DNA of 64,000 nucleotides from NCBI GenBank assembly GCA_031402355.1, contig JANNSG010000085.1, positions 6,665 to 70,664 of the forward strand. Reading direction: 5' to 3'. Position 1 is the stretch's first letter. Every line of letters begins with the position of its first letter. The stretch comes from JACMNW01 sp031402355. GTDB taxonomy: Bacteria > Pseudomonadota > Alphaproteobacteria > Rhodobacterales > Rhodobacteraceae. A program made the position numbers and the translations under genes. Below the pieces are notes generated by a model. The model worked only from the letters and a program-made list of their open reading frames with translations. It did no database searches and was not told where the DNA came from. This document shows positions 15,838 through 23,268 of the stretch, piece by piece.

Positions 15838-16674
15838 ATGCGGCATACGCTTCCCATTGCGCCCCAATTTTATGTGACGGCACCCCAGTCCTGCCCCTAT
15901 CTTGAGGGCCGAATGGAGCGCAAGTTGTTCACCGCATTGCAGGGCGAACATGCCCAGCGATTGAACGATACACTGTCGAAACAGGGGTTCCGGCGCAGCC
16001 AGAATGTGCTTTATCGCCCTTCATGTGCGGAATGTTCGGCCTGCATGTCAGCTCGGATCCGGGTGGCCGATTTTGAACCATCGCGGAACCAGCGAAAGGT
16101 GCTAAACCGGACCCAGAACCTGAAGCGGAACGCGACAAGCCCATGGGCTACAGAAGATCAGTTCAGCCTGTTTCGGCGCTATCTGGATGATCGCCACGCT
16201 GAAGGTGGCATGGCGGATATGGATATTTTCGAATTCGCGGCAATGATCGAGGAAACGCCGATCCGGACCAGAGTGATCGAATATACCCGGCCTTCGCGGG
16301 CAGGTGAGCGGGGTCGGCCGTTGGCCGCAGTTTGCCTGACCGATGTTCTGGATGACGGGCTGAGCATGGTCTATTCGTTCTATGACACCGAACTTTCGAA
16401 CTTCAGCATGGGGACGTACATCATTCTCGATCACATCGCGATCGCGCGTGAGGCGGGGCTGCCTTATGTCTATCTTGGGTATTGGGTACCCGGCAGCAAG
16501 AAGATGGGATACAAGGCCGGGTTCTCGGCGTTGGAGATCTACAAAGGCGGGCGCTGGCAGGATCTGGGTGCCGTGGCCGATCATTCCGCTGAACTGCATC
16601 CTTTGTCGGTCGATCCGATTGCCGAGCAAGTGGCGCGGATCAGCTTGCCCGACAGCCGCGCGCCCAGGGAATGA
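15838..16674 (+). CDS. bpt: Leucyl/arginyl-tRNA-protein transferase (arginyltransferase family)
   Basis: Bpt transfers leucine from Leu-tRNA to proteins with N-terminal Asp or Glu, marking them for the ClpS/ClpAP N-degron pathway. The 278-residue protein has the family features: N-terminal cysteine cluster CPYLEGRMERKLF (19-31) and CAECSACMSARI (61-72), and C-terminal MVYSFYDTEL and YLGYWVPGSKKMGYKA (about 217-232). Length is normal. It overlaps the next gene (VOC) by 4 bases, so the two are translationally coupled. Confidence 0.93.
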   Translation: MRHTLPIAPQFYVTAPQSCPYLEGRMERKLFTALQGEHAQRLNDTLSKQGFRRSQNVLYRPSCAECSACMSARIRVADFEPSRNQRKVLNRTQNLKRNATSPWATEDQFSLFRRYLDDRHAEGGMADMDIFEFAAMIEETPIRTRVIEYTRPSRAGERGRPLAAVCLTDVLDDGLSMVYSFYDTELSNFSMGTYIILDHIAIAREAGLPYVYLGYWVPGSKKMGYKAGFSALEIYKGGRWQDLGAVADHSAELHPLSVDPIAEQVARISLPDSRAPRE

Positions 16675-17075
16675 GCCTTCCCTTGCAAAGGTCGGGGGCC
16701 GTGATTTCGGCACTGGCCTTGATTGTTCCCGATTATGAACTGGGCATCGCGTTTTACCGTGATGTGATGGGATTCCGGCTGGTCGAAGATATCGATCAGG
16801 GCCGCAAGAGATGGGTTTCGATGGAACCGCCGGGTGGTGGCGTGAAGATCGTGATCGCGCGGGCCGAGGGAGACCGGCAGATCGCGGCGATTGGAAATCA
16901 GGCGGGGGGCCGGGTCTGGCTGTTTTTGCAGACCGATGATTTCTGGCGGGATCATTCGAAAATGATCGCGGCCGGGGTTTTCTTTGAGGAAGAGCCGCGG
17001 GTTGAAAGTTATGGAACAGTCGCGGTTTGGCGGGACCCATGGGGGAACCGGTGGGATATGATTCAAGCGGCGTAA
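16671..17075 (+). CDS. VOC family (glyoxalase/bleomycin-resistance fold) protein
   Basis: A 134-residue single-domain vicinal-oxygen-chelate protein. The N-terminus (ALIVPDYELGIAFYRDVMGFRLVED, about 16-40) and C-terminus (TVAVWRDPWGNRWDMIQ) are the typical beta-alpha-beta-beta-beta halves. It lacks an obvious full set of His/Glu metal ligands, so catalysis as a glyoxalase is uncertain. It starts inside the bpt stop (ATGA overlap). Substrate unknown. Confidence 0.85.
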   Translation: MSLPLQRSGAVISALALIVPDYELGIAFYRDVMGFRLVEDIDQGRKRWVSMEPPGGGVKIVIARAEGDRQIAAIGNQAGGRVWLFLQTDDFWRDHSKMIAAGVFFEEEPRVESYGTVAVWRDPWGNRWDMIQAA

Positions 17076-17192
17076 CCCGTGTGTTACGATTTATAAAATA
17101 TTGATATTGCTATATATTATAAAATTTGTTCATAAAGTTTTAATACTTTAACACGTTTCTGTTCAGCGCAAGATCCTGACGACAGACTGGTT

Positions 17193-17218
17193 AGGCGCGC
17201 CAGGAATGGCGCGCCTTT
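17193..17218 (+). terminator. Strong hairpin with T-tail after an AT-rich stretch
   Basis: AGGCGCGCC (17193-17201), loop AGGAAT, GGCGCGCCT (17208-17216), then TT. It lies 118 bases beyond the VOC gene and just past the convergent phoX stop. The intervening 17086-17160 is unusually AT-rich for this genome. It may end the bpt-VOC transcript or a small RNA begun within the AT-rich stretch. Confidence 0.6.
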
Positions 17219-17224
17219 GCGCAG

Positions 17225-19108
17225 CTAGCCTATCACTGCGCTATCATCGCGGCGAATGGCTAAGACAGAAGACCGTGGCAGGCCTGCGCCGTCGGGGAAA
17301 GTGCCACCAGGATGCTGGATGCCCACAAAAATCGTACGTTTGTCTGACGAGAAGGTCATGCCGGTCACTTCGCTACCTTTTGGCCCGGTGAGAAACCGTT
17401 CGATCTGCCCGGTAACGGGATCGCCAACCAACATCTGGTTGTTGCCTTGTCCCAGAAAGTCACCTTCATTGCTGTCTTCACCGTCGGTCTGAATCCACAG
17501 CATACCGTTGCTGTCAAACGTCATGCCGTCGGGCGAATTGAACATATTTCCGGAATTGATGTTGGACGACCCGGCATAGGCATCTTTCAAGACATCCGGG
17601 TTGCCGGCCATTACATAGAGATCCCAAGTGAAGGCAGGATCGGCGTGATCTTCGTTTGCCGGATACCAACGCACGATCTGACCGAATTCATTTTCGGCTC
17701 GTGGATTTGGGCCGCCGACGGGCGTCGCATCGCCACCTGCGTTTGGTTTGACCCCGCGATTGGAATTGTTGGTCAGGCAGCAATACGCCTCTATCGCGAC
17801 CGGATTTACGGCAACCCATTCGGGGCGGTCCATGGTGGTAGCGCCGACCTTCGATCCAGCCAGACGAGTGTGGATCAAAATTTCAGCCTGCGTCATGCCA
17901 GTTGCCTCTGGGGTCAGCGGCAGCCAAGCACCTGTCATGTCATCGCTGAATTTAGCAACGTAAAGCTGCCCTTTATCTAGCAATGTCGAGGTGTCACCCC
18001 CCGGAGTATAGGCATCTGCAGAGACGTATTTATAAAGGAACTCACCCCGTTCATCATCACCGAGGTAGACCACGACCTTGCCATCGCGCGCCACAACAAG
18101 GGCCGCATTTTCGTGCTTGAAACGGCCCAGAGCGGTGCGCTTAACCGGGGTAGACGCCGCGTCTGCCGGATTGATTTCAACGATGAATCCAAACCGGTTC
18201 GGCTCATTCGGAGTTTTGGCAAGATCAAACCGGGCATCGAATTTTTCGTAGGCATAGCGACCTTCGACCCCAACGCCGTAGCGCGCAAGCTGAGGCGAAA
18301 CAACCAGACCAGCATCGGTGGAGCCGAAGTAAGAGTTGAAGTTTTCTTCGCAGGTAAGGTAGGTGCCCCAGGGTGTACGCCCTGCCCCACAATTGTTCAT
18401 CGTCCCCAGAACCATTGTGCCAGTCGGATCGGCTTCGGTTTTCAGCAGGTCATGCCCCGCTGCCGGGCCGGAAAAGGTCATCGGGGTGAGGTGAGTTATG
18501 CGGCGATTATACGGGCTATCGATCACAATTTCCCAGCCGTCTGCGCCTTCCGCAATTTCCATGACAGACACGCCTTGGGCGTTTTGCAGCATCACGACAT
18601 CATCTGCCGTGGCAGGCATATTGTCTGTGTTCTTCGGAAGATTCACGTCAAGATTGGCATATTCGTGGTTGACGGCAATGACTTCGCGTCCGCCTATATT
18701 GAACAACTCCATGCCGTCAGTATTTTCGCCGAAGGCCCGCAACTGACCTGCCGCGGTCATGCCGGTATCGACGTTGAAGGCTTCAGAATCCGAGAACATC
18801 GGCTGGCCCCATTTGGCGACAACCTTTGCGGTATAGCCTTCGGGCACATGAACTGCGAAATCGGTTGCGATCGGAATTGGCTTGAAAGCAAAGCGGGTGG
18901 CGGAGGCTTGCGCAAGGGCCGACGTGGCGGACAGCAAGCCGGTTCCCATTGCTGCAGCACCAGACCCAAATGCAAGGACCGCACCCAGAAAGCCGCGACG
19001 CGACAGGGCAGAAGTGACAATGCGGTCAAAGTCCTGTTCTGCCGGACGCGGGTCGCGCAATTCATCAAACGCGTCAAAGGACAGGGATTTGGTATCGAAG
19101 TCTTTCAT
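17225..19108 (-). CDS. phoX: PhoX-type alkaline phosphatase (DUF839), Tat-exported
   Basis: PhoX is a Ca2+/Fe3+-dependent periplasmic phosphatase that releases phosphate from organic esters. The 627-residue protein carries a twin-arginine signal, SRRGFLGAVLAFGSG (36-50), ahead of a beta-propeller type catalytic domain. Recognisable segments are VNHEYANLD, GTMNNCGAGRTPWGTYLTCEE, YLGDDERGEFLYKY and NSPDGMTFD. I start it at the ATG at 19108, which has GGAG 7 bases upstream, rather than the TTG at 19129. The promoter region (19182-19210) holds three PhoB-like heptamers 11 bases apart, supporting phosphate-starvation control. It stands alone, with convergent and divergent neighbours. Confidence 0.93.
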   Translation of the reverse strand: MKDFDTKSLSFDAFDELRDPRPAEQDFDRIVTSALSRRGFLGAVLAFGSGAAAMGTGLLSATSALAQASATRFAFKPIPIATDFAVHVPEGYTAKVVAKWGQPMFSDSEAFNVDTGMTAAGQLRAFGENTDGMELFNIGGREVIAVNHEYANLDVNLPKNTDNMPATADDVVMLQNAQGVSVMEIAEGADGWEIVIDSPYNRRITHLTPMTFSGPAAGHDLLKTEADPTGTMVLGTMNNCGAGRTPWGTYLTCEENFNSYFGSTDAGLVVSPQLARYGVGVEGRYAYEKFDARFDLAKTPNEPNRFGFIVEINPADAASTPVKRTALGRFKHENAALVVARDGKVVVYLGDDERGEFLYKYVSADAYTPGGDTSTLLDKGQLYVAKFSDDMTGAWLPLTPEATGMTQAEILIHTRLAGSKVGATTMDRPEWVAVNPVAIEAYCCLTNNSNRGVKPNAGGDATPVGGPNPRAENEFGQIVRWYPANEDHADPAFTWDLYVMAGNPDVLKDAYAGSSNINSGNMFNSPDGMTFDSNGMLWIQTDGEDSNEGDFLGQGNNQMLVGDPVTGQIERFLTGPKGSEVTGMTFSSDKRTIFVGIQHPGGTFPDGAGLPRSSVLAIRRDDSAVIG

Positions 19109-19181
19109 TGGTTTGCTCCATGGCTGCAAGGCTGGCTTGGCGGATATTGATGCCCGAAAGCGTTGACGGTAGTTGGGCCGG

Positions 19182-19210
19182 GTAACGGGTGGACGACAGG
19201 GTGATAACGG
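19182..19210 (-). promoter_or_regulatory. Tandem Pho box upstream of phoX
   Basis: On the - strand CCGTTAT (19210-19204), CTGTCGT (19199-19193) and CCGTTAC (19188-19182) are each separated by exactly 4 bases, giving the 11-base period of PhoB sites (CTGTCAT-like heptamers). The middle unit matches 6/7 and the outer ones 5/7 and 4/7. The array is about 74 bases before the phoX ATG. Confidence 0.6.
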
Positions 19211-19371
19211 TTTTGCAAGGTCCTGCCCGGATGAGCGGATATCTGCGAGTCGGCGGGTGGCGACTGGTCATTATCAAGCTAGATTTTTTGAAAGTTGCGC
19301 CAACCGGCTGCGCAAAGCAAGAAACGATCTATTTTTTCGATTTTCTCGACAGATAATTTATATTTTTGCCG

Positions 19372-19400
19372 TTGACGCCCCGCACCAATGACCCTACGGT
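19372..19400 (+). promoter_or_regulatory. Promoter of the ilvBH leader
   Basis: TTGACG (19372-19377), a 17-base spacer, and TACGGT (19395-19400). Transcription would begin near 19407, about 20 bases before the leader-peptide start codon. The -10 is a weak match. Confidence 0.5.
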
Positions 19401-19428
19401 CCGCAAACGATACGAAATGGAGCGCGTG

Positions 19429-19476
19429 ATGAACGTGGTAGTCATTCTAGGGAAGCTTTGGCGCATGGGCCGGTAA
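19429..19476 (+). CDS. ilvL: ilvBH leader peptide (15 aa, VVVIL)
   Basis: A 15-residue reading frame, MNVVVILGKLWRMGR, with GGAG (19419-19422) 6 bases before the ATG. Codons 3-7 read Val-Val-Val-Ile-Leu, the three end products of the pathway that ilvBH feeds, and the Leu codon is CTA, rare in a GC-rich genome. It is followed by mutually exclusive hairpins and a T-tailed terminator before ilvB. Together these are the parts of a ribosome-stalling attenuator. I name it by position and content; the peptide itself needs no function beyond being translated. Confidence 0.82.
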   Translation: MNVVVILGKLWRMGR

Positions 19477-19530
19477 CGGACGCCCCAAGACATTCCCATG
19501 CGCCCCCGAGTAAACTCCGGGGGCTTTTTG
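19460..19530 (+). promoter_or_regulatory. Transcription attenuator of ilvBH (antiterminator/terminator switch)
   Basis: GGCGCATGGG (19460-19469), inside the leader frame, is a perfect 10-base complement of CCCATGCGCC (19495-19504): the antiterminator. The latter overlaps the 5' arm of the terminator, GCCCCCGAG (19502-19510), whose partner CTCCGGGGGC (19515-19524, one bulged base) is followed by TTTTT. A ribosome stalled on the Val/Ile/Leu codons (19435-19449) leaves 19460-19469 free, so the antiterminator forms and ilvBH is transcribed. A ribosome reaching the stop (19474) covers that arm, so the terminator forms. Confidence 0.82.
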
Positions 19531-19561
19531 TTGCGCTAAATGGCCGTAAAGGAAAAAGACG

Positions 19562-21331
19562 ATGACCAAATCAATGATGACCAAATCTATGACGGGCGCG
19601 GATATGGTGGTTCAGGCCCTGATTGATCAGGGTGTTGAGGTGGTCTTTGGCTATCCGGGTGGGGCTGTGCTGCCCATTTACGATGCGATTTTCCAGCAAG
19701 ATAAGCTGCGCCATATTCTGGTGCGGCACGAACAAGGGGCGGTTCATGCGGCCGAAGGCTATGCGCGGTCAACGGGCAAGCCAGGGGTTGTGTTGGTGAC
19801 ATCCGGGCCGGGGGCCACCAATGCAGTGACAGGGTTGGTTGATGCGCTGATGGATTCAATTCCGCTGGTGGTTTTGACGGGGCAAGTGCCGACCTTCATG
19901 ATCGGCACCGATGGCTTTCAAGAAGCAGATACTGTCGGCATCACGCGGCCCTGCACCAAGCATAACTGGCTGGTGAAAGACACTGCGAAATTGTCGGAGA
20001 CGATCCACCAAGCGTTTCATGTGGCCACGCATGGGCGGCCCGGCCCGGTTTTGATTGATATTCCAAAGGATGTGCAGTTTGCGACGGCAGTTTATACGCC
20101 GAAGGAAAGATCGCGCGTGGCGCATTACCAGCCAAAGACGGTTGGGGATGAAGCGCAGATCACAAAGATGGTCGAGATGATGGAGACGGCGGAACGCCCG
20201 ATCTTTTATACCGGCGGCGGGGTTATCAATTCGGGGCCAGAGGCCAGCCGTTTGCTGCGTGAATTGGTAGCGGAGACGGGGTTTCCGATTACCTCGACCC
20301 TGATGGGGCTTGGTGCTTATCCGGCCAGCGGGGATGCTTGGCTGGGTATGCTGGGGATGCACGGGCTTTATGAAGCAAACCTTGCGATGCACGGCTGTGA
20401 TCTGATGATCAATATTGGCGCGCGGTTTGATGACCGCATCACCGGGCGGATCAAGGATTTCAGCCCGCATTCCAAGAAGGTGCATATTGATATTGATCCA
20501 TCCAGCCTGAACAAAGTGATCCGCACGGATGTGCCGATCATCGGCGATGTGGGGAACGTGTTGACCGAGGTTCTGCGCATCTGGAAGGCGCGCGGATCGA
20601 AGGTCAACAAGGCCGGGTTGGCAAAGTGGTGGGCACAGATCGCTGAATGGCGGGCTAAGAATTGCCTTGGGTTCAAGAATTCTTCCACCATCATCAAGCC
20701 GCAACACGCGCTTCAACGGCTGGAAGCACTGACCAAGGGGATGGACCGCTATATCACCACCGAGGTCGGCCAGCACCAGATGTGGGCGGCGCAGTATCTG
20801 GGCTTTGAAGACCCGAACCGCTGGATGACCTCTGGTGGGTTGGGCACGATGGGCTACGGGTTGCCGGCATCGGTGGGTGTTCAGATTGCGCATCCGGAGG
20901 CGTTGGTGATCAACGTGGCGGGCGAAGCATCCTGGCTGATGAACATGCAGGAAATGGGCACCGCGATGCAGTTTCGCGCACCCGTGAAGCAGTTTATCCT
21001 GAACAACGAACGGCTTGGCATGGTGCGCCAGTGGCAGGAATTGCTGCACGGCGAGCGCTATTCGCAAAGCTGGTCGGAATCCTTGCCTGATTTTGTAAAA
21101 CTGGCGGAAGCGTTTGGCTGCAAAGGCCTGCGCTGTTCGGACCCCGCCGATCTGGATGACGCGATCATGGAGATGATCCGCTATGACGGGCCGGTGATTT
21201 TCGATTGTCTGGTGGAGAAGCATGAAAATTGCTTTCCGATGATCCCAAGCGGCAAGGCACATAACGAGATGATGCTGGGGGATGCGGATACGGCGGGGGC
21301 GATTGGGGCCAAGGGGGCAGTGTTGGTGTGA
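19562..21331 (+). CDS. ilvB: Acetolactate synthase, large catalytic subunit
   Basis: IlvB, with ThDP, Mg2+ and FAD, condenses two pyruvates to acetolactate (or pyruvate with 2-ketobutyrate), the first common step to valine, leucine and isoleucine. The 589-residue protein has the catalytic Glu57 in VRHEQGAVHAAEGYAR, the FAD/central domain, and the C-terminal ThDP domain (TMGYGLPASVGVQIA). In the usual GDG-x-NN position it reads GEASWLMN (AGEASWLMN), where Asp is replaced by Glu. The N-terminus is an odd tandem MTKSM-MTKSM, from a 15-base duplication; either ATG (19562 or 19577) could start. AAAGGA precedes. Regulated by the upstream attenuator; ilvH follows. Confidence 0.96.
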   Translation: MTKSMMTKSMTGADMVVQALIDQGVEVVFGYPGGAVLPIYDAIFQQDKLRHILVRHEQGAVHAAEGYARSTGKPGVVLVTSGPGATNAVTGLVDALMDSIPLVVLTGQVPTFMIGTDGFQEADTVGITRPCTKHNWLVKDTAKLSETIHQAFHVATHGRPGPVLIDIPKDVQFATAVYTPKERSRVAHYQPKTVGDEAQITKMVEMMETAERPIFYTGGGVINSGPEASRLLRELVAETGFPITSTLMGLGAYPASGDAWLGMLGMHGLYEANLAMHGCDLMINIGARFDDRITGRIKDFSPHSKKVHIDIDPSSLNKVIRTDVPIIGDVGNVLTEVLRIWKARGSKVNKAGLAKWWAQIAEWRAKNCLGFKNSSTIIKPQHALQRLEALTKGMDRYITTEVGQHQMWAAQYLGFEDPNRWMTSGGLGTMGYGLPASVGVQIAHPEALVINVAGEASWLMNMQEMGTAMQFRAPVKQFILNNERLGMVRQWQELLHGERYSQSWSESLPDFVKLAEAFGCKGLRCSDPADLDDAIMEMIRYDGPVIFDCLVEKHENCFPMIPSGKAHNEMMLGDADTAGAIGAKGAVLV

Positions 21332-21336
21332 TAGAG

Positions 21337-21392
21337 CCGGAGGGCTGTCTGCCCTCCGGACCTCCCGAGGATATTTTTGAACAGATGAAAGG
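21337..21392 (+). repeat. Dispersed intergenic hairpin repeat, copy C (between ilvB and ilvH)
   Basis: Stem CCGGAGGGC (21337-21345), loop TGTCT, GCCCTCCGG (21351-21359), then CCCGAGGATATTTTTG and CAGATGAAAGG. It fills nearly the whole 70-base gap between the two subunit genes. The terminal AAAGGGG is close enough to serve as the ilvH ribosome-binding site. Confidence 0.7.
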
Positions 21393-21401
21393 GGCAGCCT
21401 G

Positions 21402-21962
21402 ATGTCGGCGCTCAATATCAAAAAAGGCTCTACCAGCCATTCGGCTTATGATCTGCGCGACCCGAATGCAGAGGTGATTGAAACGCACACGCTGGCGGTT
21501 TTGGTGGATAACGAAAGCGGGGTTCTGGCGCGGGTGATCGGGCTGTTTTCGGGCCGTGGGTATAACATTGACAGCTTGACGGTAGCGGAGGTGGATCATA
21601 CCGGGCACCTGAGCCGGATTACGGTTGTGACCACGGGCACGCCGCGGGTGATTGAGCAGATCAAGGCGCAATTGGCGCGGATGGTGCCGGTGCATGAGGT
21701 GCATGATCTGACGGTGGAAGGGCCTGCCGTGCAGCGGGAACTGGCCCTGTTCAAAGTGGCGGGCTCAGGCGATGCGCGGATAGAGGCGTTGCGTTTGGCG
21801 GAAATTTTCCGGGCCAATGTGGTGGATTCGACGTTGGTGAGTTTTGTGTTCGAGATGACCGGAACGCCGGAAAAGATCGACGCTTTTGCGGATCTGATGC
21901 GGCCATTGGGCTTGCGGGAAATTGCGCGAACGGGTGTTGCGGCGCTGTTGCGCGGCGAATGA
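21402..21962 (+). CDS. ilvH: Acetolactate synthase, small regulatory subunit
   Basis: IlvH binds IlvB, raises its activity and confers valine feedback inhibition. The 186-residue protein has an N-terminal ACT domain (about 28-105; HTLAVLVDNESGVLARVIGLFSGRGYNI) and a C-terminal regulatory domain ending LMRPLGLREIARTGVAALLRG. Length is slightly longer than enteric IlvH because of a 25-residue polar N-terminus, as usual in this group. A dispersed hairpin repeat lies in the gap after ilvB. Its stop is 6 bases from that of the convergent enoyl-CoA hydratase gene. Confidence 0.96.
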   Translation: MSALNIKKGSTSHSAYDLRDPNAEVIETHTLAVLVDNESGVLARVIGLFSGRGYNIDSLTVAEVDHTGHLSRITVVTTGTPRVIEQIKAQLARMVPVHEVHDLTVEGPAVQRELALFKVAGSGDARIEALRLAEIFRANVVDSTLVSFVFEMTGTPEKIDAFADLMRPLGLREIARTGVAALLRGE

Positions 21963-21968
21963 AGCCCG

Positions 21969-22745
21969 TTAGCGGCCCGTAAATTTCGCGGGGCGTTTTC
22001 CCAGGAACGCGGCGACACCTTCGGCGAAATCATGGGTGGTTCCGCATTCGCCTTGCAGCCGGGCCTCCAGCGCCAATTGGGTGTTCAGATCATTGGCCGG
22101 GCTGGCCCGAAGTGCCTGTTTGACGCGGGCATAGGCGGCGGTGGGACCAGAGGCCAGATGGGCCGCGCGGGCGCGCCAATGGGCGTCGAATTCGGCATCC
22201 GGGACGGTTTCATAGATCATGCCCCACTGGGCAGCCTGGGTGGCGGTGACCTTGTCAGCAAACAGCGCGGCCCCCATCGCGCGCGGCATGCCGATTTGTC
22301 GGGGCAGCCAATAGGTGCCGCCGGCGTCGGGGATCAGGCCGATGCGGGTGAAGGACTGCGCAAAGCTGGCGGAGTGCGCTGCGATAACCACATCGGCGGC
22401 GAGGGCCAGGTTGGCCCCTGCCCCGACGGCCGCACCATTGACGGCGGCAATGGTGGGGATGGGGCAATCGTAGATGGCGCGCAGCAAGGGTTCATATTCA
22501 TCGCGCAAGAGGCGTTCCATATCGAGGCCACCAAGGCCCGTTGCATCGCCAAGATCCTGACCCGAGCAAAAGCCGCGGCCCGCACCGGTGATCACAAGGG
22601 CGCGAGCGGAGGTGCTGGCTTGGTTAATGGCATCGAGCAATTCGGTTCGCAGCTGCGTGGTCAGGGCGTTCATCATCTCGGGTCGGTTCAAAGTAAGGAT
22701 CGCGACGTCGCCGGATGTCTGGTATGTGATGGTTTCGTAGGTCAT
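21969..22745 (-). CDS. Enoyl-CoA hydratase/isomerase family protein (PaaG-like)
   Basis: A 258-residue crotonase-fold enzyme. The first oxyanion-hole segment is TGAGRGFCSGQDL (about 53-65), the second AAVNGAAVGAGANLALAADV (about 102-121), followed by GLIPDAGGTYWLPRQIG. The FCSGQDL form resembles PaaG-type 2,3-dehydroadipyl/1,2-epoxyphenylacetyl-CoA isomerases, but no other paa gene is present, so a general fatty- or aromatic-acyl-CoA role is safer. I use the ATG at 22745, preceded by AAAGGA at 8 bases. The longer frame to 22919 overlaps ccmH and lacks such a site. Confidence 0.88.
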   Translation of the reverse strand: MTYETITYQTSGDVAILTLNRPEMMNALTTQLRTELLDAINQASTSARALVITGAGRGFCSGQDLGDATGLGGLDMERLLRDEYEPLLRAIYDCPIPTIAAVNGAAVGAGANLALAADVVIAAHSASFAQSFTRIGLIPDAGGTYWLPRQIGMPRAMGAALFADKVTATQAAQWGMIYETVPDAEFDAHWRARAAHLASGPTAAYARVKQALRASPANDLNTQLALEARLQGECGTTHDFAEGVAAFLGKRPAKFTGR

Positions 22746-22812
22746 GACCCTGTCCTTTGCCAATCGACCCGAACATAGCGGCGGTTTGGCCGGGGTATAG
22801 GCAAACACCGCG

Positions 22813-23268
22813 TCAGTCCTTGAGAATTTCCGCAAGTGCTCGCATTTCACTATCAGACAGCGGCGCATCGGGCGATGGGCCTGACCGTCTGCGGCGCAGA
22901 TAGGCCAGGCAGATGCCAAAGCCTGTCACCAGCATCGCGGGCCCTGCCCACCACAGGATCAGGTTCACGCCGTCAGCCGTGGGGTTCAGCAGCACGAATT
23001 CGCCGTAACGATCCACGATGAAGGCCACAGCCTGGGCATCGGTATCACCCGCGCTTAGCCGTTCACGCAAAAGCAGACGCAGATCGCGGGCAAGCCCGGC
23101 ATCGCTGTCGTCAATGGTTTCGTTGCGACAGACCAGACACCGCAAACCCGTCGAAATCGCACGCGCACGCGACTCGAGGGCGGGATCGGCCAGCACTTCA
23201 TCGGGTTGCACGGCCCCGGCCGGATGCGCGGCAAGCAGGATAAGAAGCAGGGTTGCCCACAGTTTCAT
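22813..23268 (-). CDS. ccmH: Cytochrome c-type biogenesis protein CcmH
   Basis: CcmH is a membrane-anchored periplasmic thiol oxidoreductase that keeps the CXXCH motif of apocytochrome c reduced for heme attachment. The 151-residue protein has a signal peptide (1-19), the active site LRCLVC at 42-47, a transmembrane helix at about 102-122, and a short cytoplasmic tail. It overlaps the ccmF stop by 4 bases, so the pair is coupled. The other ccm genes (ccmABCDEG) are not in this window. Confidence 0.94.
   Translation of the reverse strand: MKLWATLLLILLAAHPAGAVQPDEVLADPALESRARAISTGLRCLVCRNETIDDSDAGLARDLRLLLRERLSAGDTDAQAVAFIVDRYGEFVLLNPTADGVNLILWWAGPAMLVTGFGICLAYLRRRRSGPSPDAPLSDSEMRALAEILKD

Noticed and set aside
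19856..21421. 521-codon - strand frame opposite ilvB
   Set aside because: Antisense to a highly conserved enzyme gene; no domain visible.
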